Below, piece after piece: positions 39,370 to 43,686 of a DNA stretch of 43,686 nucleotides. The stretch's first letter is position 1. Every line of letters begins with the position of its first letter. Source of the DNA: Verrucomicrobiota bacterium (lineage in GTDB: Bacteria > Verrucomicrobiota > Verrucomicrobiia > Limisphaerales > JADLHS01); contig WBXK01000003.1 of the NCBI GenBank assembly GCA_008933055.1, positions 1-43,686 of the forward strand, in the 5' to 3' direction. The notes below the pieces were generated by a model that saw nothing but the letters and a program-made list of their open reading frames with translations, searched no databases and had not been told where the DNA came from. A program made the position numbers and the translations under genes.

Positions 39370-40452
39370 TTAAATCTTTTGAACCGGAACCAATCGGCCT
39401 CTATCGCGCGCCGAAGCGAGACATGCGTCTAGGACGAGTTGCGTCTTCAGGGCTACTTCCGGCCAGAATTCGTTCAGCTTACCGGACTGAACGTAGGCGG
39501 CAAAATTGCGGATCATCAGAGTGTCTTGCGCGGTGGGATGGCCGAGTTGCGGCAATGCCCCGGCGTCGAGCGGCACAACTGTGCCCGTCGCCGCAGGGAT
39601 ACGATGCTCGGTCGCGTTGATGTCATACGCGGACTCGTAGCTGTTGCGTGGATGCACATAGTCGGCCGTGCGCAGCGTTCCCTGCGTGCCCATAAAGCTG
39701 ACCCATTGCTGAGCCGCAATGGCAAAGGAACAATGGAAGCCAGCAGAGACGCCATTCGCGAAAAACAGTTCGCCGGAGAACAGCGTTGGCGTCACGCCGT
39801 CAGCCGCGACTGCTAAGATGCGTCCGGCGGCGGTCGGCAGCTCCCAATTCATCGCGAACAATGAGATCCGGAGGCAATAACAACAGAGATCACCGAGACA
39901 GCCGTAGGGTTTGAGCGAACTCTGCACGCGGATGTTCGCTGGGAAATTGGGATTGTCGCCGAGGAAGCTGAACTCCGACGCGATGCGACGCAGCGGCCCA
40001 ATGCGATTTGCGTCATCCAGCACCGCCCGCACCAAGGCGAGGCGCGGATGATGCATGAACATGACGCCGTCCATGAACTGCACGCCATATTGCCGGCAGA
40101 CGGCGAGCATCTCGCGCAAGTCTGCCGCGTTCGCAGCGCAGGGTTTTTCCCTGAACACATGTTTGCCGGCTCGGACTGCTCGGATGACCCATTCCTTGCG
40201 CACCACCGTCGGCAACGGAATGTAAACTGCATCAATCTCGGGAGTGGCGAGCGATGCTTCGTAGCTACCATGAACTTTTGGCGCAGGCTCGAAAGTCGCC
40301 TGCACCTGACATTCGCGGATGAATTGTTGACCACGCGCCACGTCGCGGGCCGCGAGAGCGGCGGCGACGCCATTTCCGGAATTGAAGAACGCCTTCCAGT
40401 TTTTGGGGGCGATGCTCGCCGCGCCGAGAATCCCCCAACGGAGTTTGGTAAT
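39370..40452 (-). CDS. Gfo/Idh/MocA-family oxidoreductase with apparent ATT start
   Basis: NAD(P)-dependent sugar- or inositol-type dehydrogenase. The Rossmann motif is WGILGAASIAP (residues 6-16) and the family Glu-Lys-Pro appears in VFREKPCAA. The first usual start codon in frame (GTG 40341) would remove the nucleotide-binding strand. Going upstream, coding similarity continues to TKLRWGILGAASIAPKNWK, and the codon just before it is ATT (40452-40450), where homologues have Met; an in-frame TAA lies 3 codons further up. Either ATT is the true initiator or the start codon has mutated. From ATT the protein is 360 residues. A terminator-like hairpin separates it from cbiX. Confidence 0.82.
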   Translation of the reverse strand: MTKLRWGILGAASIAPKNWKAFFNSGNGVAAALAARDVARGQQFIRECQVQATFEPAPKVHGSYEASLATPEIDAVYIPLPTVVRKEWVIRAVRAGKHVFREKPCAANAADLREMLAVCRQYGVQFMDGVMFMHHPRLALVRAVLDDANRIGPLRRIASEFSFLGDNPNFPANIRVQSSLKPYGCLGDLCCYCLRISLFAMNWELPTAAGRILAVAADGVTPTLFSGELFFANGVSAGFHCSFAIAAQQWVSFMGTQGTLRTADYVHPRNSYESAYDINATEHRIPAATGTVVPLDAGALPQLGHPTAQDTLMIRNFAAYVQSGKLNEFWPEVALKTQLVLDACLASARDRGRLVPVQKI

Positions 40453-40465
40453 GGGTTCAAGTTAC

Positions 40466-40532
40466 CAAAAACAACAAAGGAGGAACTCAGAAACTCCAAA
40501 ACATGCATTCGTGAGTTCCTGAATTCCTCCTT
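40466..40532 (-). terminator. Long hairpin terminator after cbiX
   Basis: On the minus strand 40532-40513 pairs with 40496-40477 over 20 bp with two G-U pairs and a 16-nt loop, followed by a T-rich TTGTTGTTTTT stretch. One arm starts in the cbiX stop codon. It separates cbiX from the Gfo/Idh gene and is built of GAATTCC/GAGTTCC-type repeated words. Confidence 0.75.
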
Positions 40533-41374
40533 CACACCTTGTCTTTAGAATTGATTGCCGCCTCGCGCGCGCGTTCCAAAACCACCTCCGCCATGAGCGG
40601 CTCGCTGCCGATGGCTTGCGAATACCACGTAAGCTTGCCCAGTTTCTCCGAGGGATTGCGCCACGTCGGCAGCCCGGCGGCGAGACGTTCTTTGACCAGT
40701 CGCTCGGGTTCGCCCAGCAACACCGGAATATCCTCGGCTGTATGCAAGCCATCGCTGATAAAGAATGGCACAACGACGACGTTGCGGGTCGTGGCGGTGG
40801 CCTGACATCCTTTGATGCGTGGGTCTTCGTCCATGTAAATGGCCTGGACATCCGCATAGAGATTTTGCGTGCGGATCAATTCCACCTGTCGCTCGATAGC
40901 CAGGCGCGATTGCGCACTGCGTTCTGTTCCGTGTCCGGCGATGAAGAGTGTGATGTCCTTGGGCTTCGGCGCATGCGGAAAGGGAAATTGTTCCACCACG
41001 CCCCGGGCGCGGGCAAGTAACACATTGGTCATGCTTGGGTGTGTACCGACGGGCTTGGCGTAGATCAGGCTGAACTCTGGGGTTTGGACTCTGGAGTTCG
41101 CGTCCAGCCCCAGTTCGCGAGGGATGACTTCGCCAGCAAAATATCCTTCGCTGATCATCAACGGGACGACGTAAACGCGCGGGGTTTTGATCTCGGCGAG
41201 AACGGCTTTGATCTGCGGCTCTTGTTTCCAGAACGCCTCGCACACCGCTGCGAACATTCCGCGCCGGCGCAACTCAGAAGCGTGCTGCATCACAGGCAGC
41301 GCCGAACCGTCATTGAGGGTCGTGCCATGGCCGAGGATGACCAGTGTGGCATCTTTGAAATTTTCAGTATTCAT
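40532..41374 (-). CDS. cbiX: CbiX/SirB-type two-domain chelatase
   Basis: Class II chelatases insert Co or Fe into sirohydrochlorin for cobalamin or sirohaem. The 280-residue protein has two CbiX-like domains. The first has VILGHGTTLNDG, but the second metal-site block reads SEGYFAGEVIP without His. The second domain has LFIAGHGTERS and SDGLHTAEDIP with both histidines, so it likely carries the active site. It could be a diverged chelatase of other metal or substrate. The start overlaps the SDR stop by 1 nt (TGATG), indicating coupled translation. The gene contains an in-frame TCTGGRGTY-type repeat at 41072-41099. Confidence 0.82.
   Translation of the reverse strand: MNTENFKDATLVILGHGTTLNDGSALPVMQHASELRRRGMFAAVCEAFWKQEPQIKAVLAEIKTPRVYVVPLMISEGYFAGEVIPRELGLDANSRVQTPEFSLIYAKPVGTHPSMTNVLLARARGVVEQFPFPHAPKPKDITLFIAGHGTERSAQSRLAIERQVELIRTQNLYADVQAIYMDEDPRIKGCQATATTRNVVVVPFFISDGLHTAEDIPVLLGEPERLVKERLAAGLPTWRNPSEKLGKLTWYSQAIGSEPLMAEVVLERAREAAINSKDKV
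41072..41099. repeat. ACTCTGG repeat words inside cbiX
   Basis: ACTCTGG occurs at 41074-41080 and 41088-41094 (14-bp period), with flanking GAACTC (41072-41077) and GAGTTC (41094-41099) in inverted orientation. It encodes SRVQTPEFSL, between the two halves of the N-terminal domain. Confidence 0.5.
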
Positions 41375-42072
41375 CAGGCCTTATGCCCAGGCACGTTGAG
41401 CGGTCGTCCATTATCTCCGGGCCCGATCTTCAACAAGAACGGCACGGCAACCCTCGCCCACTCTTCCGGCGACGGATAACTTGACGCGCCCCCACCAAAG
41501 CAGCTGCGCAACATGTCGGTGTTAATCATGCCCGGATTCAACGCTACCGCAGCCATGCCCGACGGCAATTCCTGCGAGAGAGATTGTGTCAGCCCTTCAA
41601 CAGCCCACTTCGTAGCACAATAAGGCGCGACTTCCGCATCCGCCGAACGCCCCCAACCGGAACTCATGTTGATGATGACGCCGCTCTTGCGCTCAACCAT
41701 CGCAGGCGCGAAATGACGGACGACATTCGCCACGCCCCGCAGATTCGTGTTCATCACCTCATCAAACTCACGCGCCTCGATCTCCCACAGACGAGCGTTG
41801 GCATTGATGACTCCGGCGTTGTTCAAGATCAAGTCCGGCACGCCATGCGATGTCAGAACGAGACTCGCCCAGGACTTCACCGCCGTGTCGGACGCCACAT
41901 CCACCGGATAAAAATCATGTGGTGCACCGTGCGCCTTTCGCAATCGGTCAATCTCTTTGCCTGATCGTCCGCAGCCTAGAACCGTGTGACCGAGCCGGAT
42001 GAATTCCTCCGCCATCGCGCGACCCAGTCCGCGTGTGGCACCCGTGATGACAACTAGTTTTCCGCCCGGCAT
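41374..42072 (-). CDS. Short-chain dehydrogenase/reductase
   Basis: Classical SDR: the cofactor motif TGATRGLG is at residues 10-17, NNAG follows in the middle, and the catalytic Ser-Tyr-Lys is visible as NMSSGWG and APYCATKWAVEG. 232 residues, an NAD(P)-dependent oxidoreductase; the substrate cannot be told from sequence. Its stop overlaps the cbiX start, so the two are probably made together, but the biochemical link is not evident. Confidence 0.92.
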   Translation of the reverse strand: MPGGKLVVITGATRGLGRAMAEEFIRLGHTVLGCGRSGKEIDRLRKAHGAPHDFYPVDVASDTAVKSWASLVLTSHGVPDLILNNAGVINANARLWEIEAREFDEVMNTNLRGVANVVRHFAPAMVERKSGVIINMSSGWGRSADAEVAPYCATKWAVEGLTQSLSQELPSGMAAVALNPGMINTDMLRSCFGGGASSYPSPEEWARVAVPFLLKIGPGDNGRPLNVPGHKA

Positions 42073-42146
42073 AATTTAAATTGTTCAGTCAAGCGCTGCC
42101 GCGTTTCAATTAAAATCTCTTCGCACCACTCATAAGGGAAGCACCC

Positions 42147-42539
42147 TCAGCTTGCATCCTTGCGAAATGACGCTACTACAAGAGGCATCCCATGATATAA
42201 CGCGCACGCATAGGCCACGAGATCGCCCCAAGCAAGCCCCCCCCCCAGCCGATCAGCAAACCACCCAGAGTCGTCTTAAGAATCCGCTCTATCCAAGGGG
42301 CTTACAAAGTTGACTGCATTCTACCGCTGCTGAAACCATGGATACTGCCAACCCAACGCCCACGGTCGCTTGTGGGCTTCAGACGCACGAGATCAAGAAA
42401 AACAGCACCGCCCATGAGGCATCGCCAAGTTTTTCAACCAGCTCTGAGTCAAACATTCGCCACAACAGCAGCTTTACCAGCCCAAAAATAAAAATCAAGG
42501 CGGCTAGCGCTGTGTAGAAAAATCTGAGGGACCTTGTTC
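42147..42539 (-). pseudogene. Decayed DUF2809-family membrane protein
   Basis: The 465-bp gap between hisS and the SDR has no intact gene, but pieces of a DUF2809 protein appear in order in shifting minus-strand frames: RFFYTALAALIFIFGLVKLLLW to DASWAVLFFLISCV; LKPTSDRGRW; VGLAVSMVSAAVECSQL; APWIERILKTTLGGLLIGWG; and LAWGDLVAYACALYHG ending at TGA 42147. The conserved E-x-SQL, APWI, T-LGG and W-DL-AY blocks make the family fairly clear. At least four frameshifts are needed, one at a run of ten C (42237-42246, G on the coding strand). A GTG overlapping the hisS stop is a possible original start. Confidence 0.72.
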
Positions 42540-43686
42540 ACATGGACAAAAGCGGAATAATCTTATCTGCTGGACCAGATTGCTCTTCCCGCGTCAGCAG
42601 ATTGCGAACCCTCACCGCTTCAGCCTCAACTTTCATCGTGTGCTTCGCGTTCAGCTCTTGCGCGCGTTTAAATTGTTTTTCTGGTTTCGTGGGCGTGAGC
42701 GCGTATTCCACGACGTGGCCAGCAGCGCGTAACTCTTGGACGAGCTTGAGCGATTGAGGGCGAAGGGTTTCGTCCTCGACTATCACAAACACATCCACGC
42801 CAGCGTTGAATTGCGGGAGCAGTCCACGCGCCTTGAGCAGTTCAAACAACACCACGTCGCCCATGCCGAAGCCGAGCGCCGGCAGATTTACTTTACCACC
42901 GCTGATGAGCTTCACGAGATTGTCATAACGCCCACCACCGGCGATGGCCCGGAATTCCCCCTTGCAATCAAACGCCTCAAACACCGGCCCTGTGTAATAC
43001 GCTAGACCGCGAATGACCTGATAGTCCACCTTCACAAAATCGCCCATGCCGCGGGCTGCGAGATTGGCAATTATTGACGCGAGTTCCGTCGTGGGCGTGC
43101 CGGATTTGATGAACGCGTTCACGTCGTCAAGAGAGAAACCGAGCGCCGCTAATTTCGCCTGTGATTCTTCGGCGGGGGCGCGTTCCAATTTATCTATGAT
43201 CTGGAAAAAGTCGTATTCATGCCCGGTCTTGCCACCGCGTTGGCTAAAGTAATCATTCCACGCATTGCGGCTGCTCAATCGGATAACGAAATCCTCAGCG
43301 GTCAAGCCGAACGAGCGCAACGTATCAATCAAGAGGGCGATCAGTTCAGCATCGGCGGCGGGGTCTTGTTCTCCAAAGACGTCTGCGTTGAACTGGAAGT
43401 GTTCTCGCAACCGGCCTTTCTGCTGGCGCTCGTAGCGGAAAAGTTGTGGGATTGCGAACCACTTAATAGGTTTCTTGTAGTTGCGCTCATGCGCCGCCAC
43501 CATGCGCGCGAGCGTGGGCGTCATCTCGGGGCGCAATGCGATCTCGCGGTCGCCCTTGTCCTTGAAGTTGTAGAGTTGACCGACGATTTCCGCGCCGCTC
43601 TTGGTGGTGAACAGCTCAAGGGATTCGAGCGGCGGGCCATCGTATTCGCGAAAGCCATAACGCCGGGCGACATCGCGCCACTTGGA
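42538..43686 (-). CDS. hisS: Histidine-tRNA ligase, N-terminus outside window
   Basis: Class II aminoacyl-tRNA synthetase that charges tRNA-His. The frame is open to the window edge (SKWRDVARRYGFREYDGPPLE), so the gene starts outside the window. Visible parts are EIALRPEMTPTLARM (histidine/ATP pocket), the motif 2 region IPQLFRYERQQKGRLREHFQFNADVFG, the HisRS-specific RGLAYYTGPVFEAFD, the motif 3 region AIAGGGRYDNL and ALGFGMGD, and a C-terminal anticodon-binding domain (VFVIVEDETLRPQSLKLVQELRAAG). 382 codons remain. It stops where the DUF2809 pseudogene begins. Confidence 0.95.
   Translation of the reverse strand, partial: SKWRDVARRYGFREYDGPPLESLELFTTKSGAEIVGQLYNFKDKGDREIALRPEMTPTLARMVAAHERNYKKPIKWFAIPQLFRYERQQKGRLREHFQFNADVFGEQDPAADAELIALLIDTLRSFGLTAEDFVIRLSSRNAWNDYFSQRGGKTGHEYDFFQIIDKLERAPAEESQAKLAALGFSLDDVNAFIKSGTPTTELASIIANLAARGMGDFVKVDYQVIRGLAYYTGPVFEAFDCKGEFRAIAGGGRYDNLVKLISGGKVNLPALGFGMGDVVLFELLKARGLLPQFNAGVDVFVIVEDETLRPQSLKLVQELRAAGHVVEYALTPTKPEKQFKRAQELNAKHTMKVEAEAVRVRNLLTREEQSGPADKIIPLLSM

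Noticed and set aside
39849..40535. Alternative reading frame with an ATG start over the Gfo/Idh gene
   Set aside because: Its sequence is Arg/Ser-rich and lacks any domain, while the other frame carries the Rossmann motif and EKP motif.

Overview
The window looks like chromosomal DNA of a Verrucomicrobiota bacterium, probably of the Pedosphaera/Limisphaerales (subdivision 3) type. This is inferred from gene content only: a TIGR03790-type protein with C-terminal TPRs, a secreted Ig/RCC1-repeat protein, a multihaem cytochrome fused to HEAT/TPR repeats, a long-insert IspG, a tandem-fused UvrA of Chlamydia type, and few clear Shine-Dalgarno sequences. No IS element, phage gene, CRISPR array, tRNA or rRNA was seen. 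Coding density is high, with three decayed genes.

Layout. (1) 1-736: end of an unrecognised membrane-anchored protein and a small Cys-rich lipoprotein. (2) 752-8856, minus strand: the rpsL-rpsG-fusA (str) cluster, then rseP-ispG and a GH13 alpha-amylase-family enzyme. A perfect terminator follows fusA, and a second terminator-like hairpin sits between rpsG and fusA. (3) 9076-14512: a secreted DUF4139 protein and smc, convergent on a shared bidirectional terminator. (4) 14792-19945, plus strand: a FlgM-like small protein, a TIGR03790 protein and a SWIM/SNF2 helicase. (5) 19947-22760: a YdjM-like membrane protein, a NicO-type nickel/cobalt transporter, then a decay zone holding a GH43 glycosidase pseudogene and a phosphofructokinase pseudogene. 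(6) 22761-24847, minus: purA then uppS. purA has a consensus promoter and a terminator hairpin inside its leader. (7) 25014-29253: the cytochrome/HEAT/TPR protein and the RCC1 protein. (8) 29362-35570: giant uvrA and a translationally coupled Uma2-like protein. A perfect 10-bp inverted repeat overlaps the predicted uvrA promoter. (9) 35592-43686, minus: partial hisS, a DUF2809 pseudogene, an SDR coupled to a CbiX-type chelatase, a Gfo/Idh oxidoreductase with an apparent ATT start, then tyrA-aroA-cmk-plsC.

How the genes work together. Translation (rpsL, rpsG, fusA, hisS), envelope and isoprenoid supply (ispG, uppS, rseP, plsC), aromatic amino acids (aroA, tyrA), nucleotides (purA, cmk) and chromosome maintenance (smc, uvrA) make this mainly a housekeeping region. 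The accessory parts are the secreted and redox proteins and the decayed sugar-metabolism genes.

I did not find a convincing new multi-gene system. The most unusual signals are regulatory or structural: leader terminators before fusA and purA, the operator-like palindrome at uvrA, the ATT-initiated oxidoreductase, and families of short degenerate word repeats that occur both in gene junctions and, in frame, in linkers of uvrA and cbiX.
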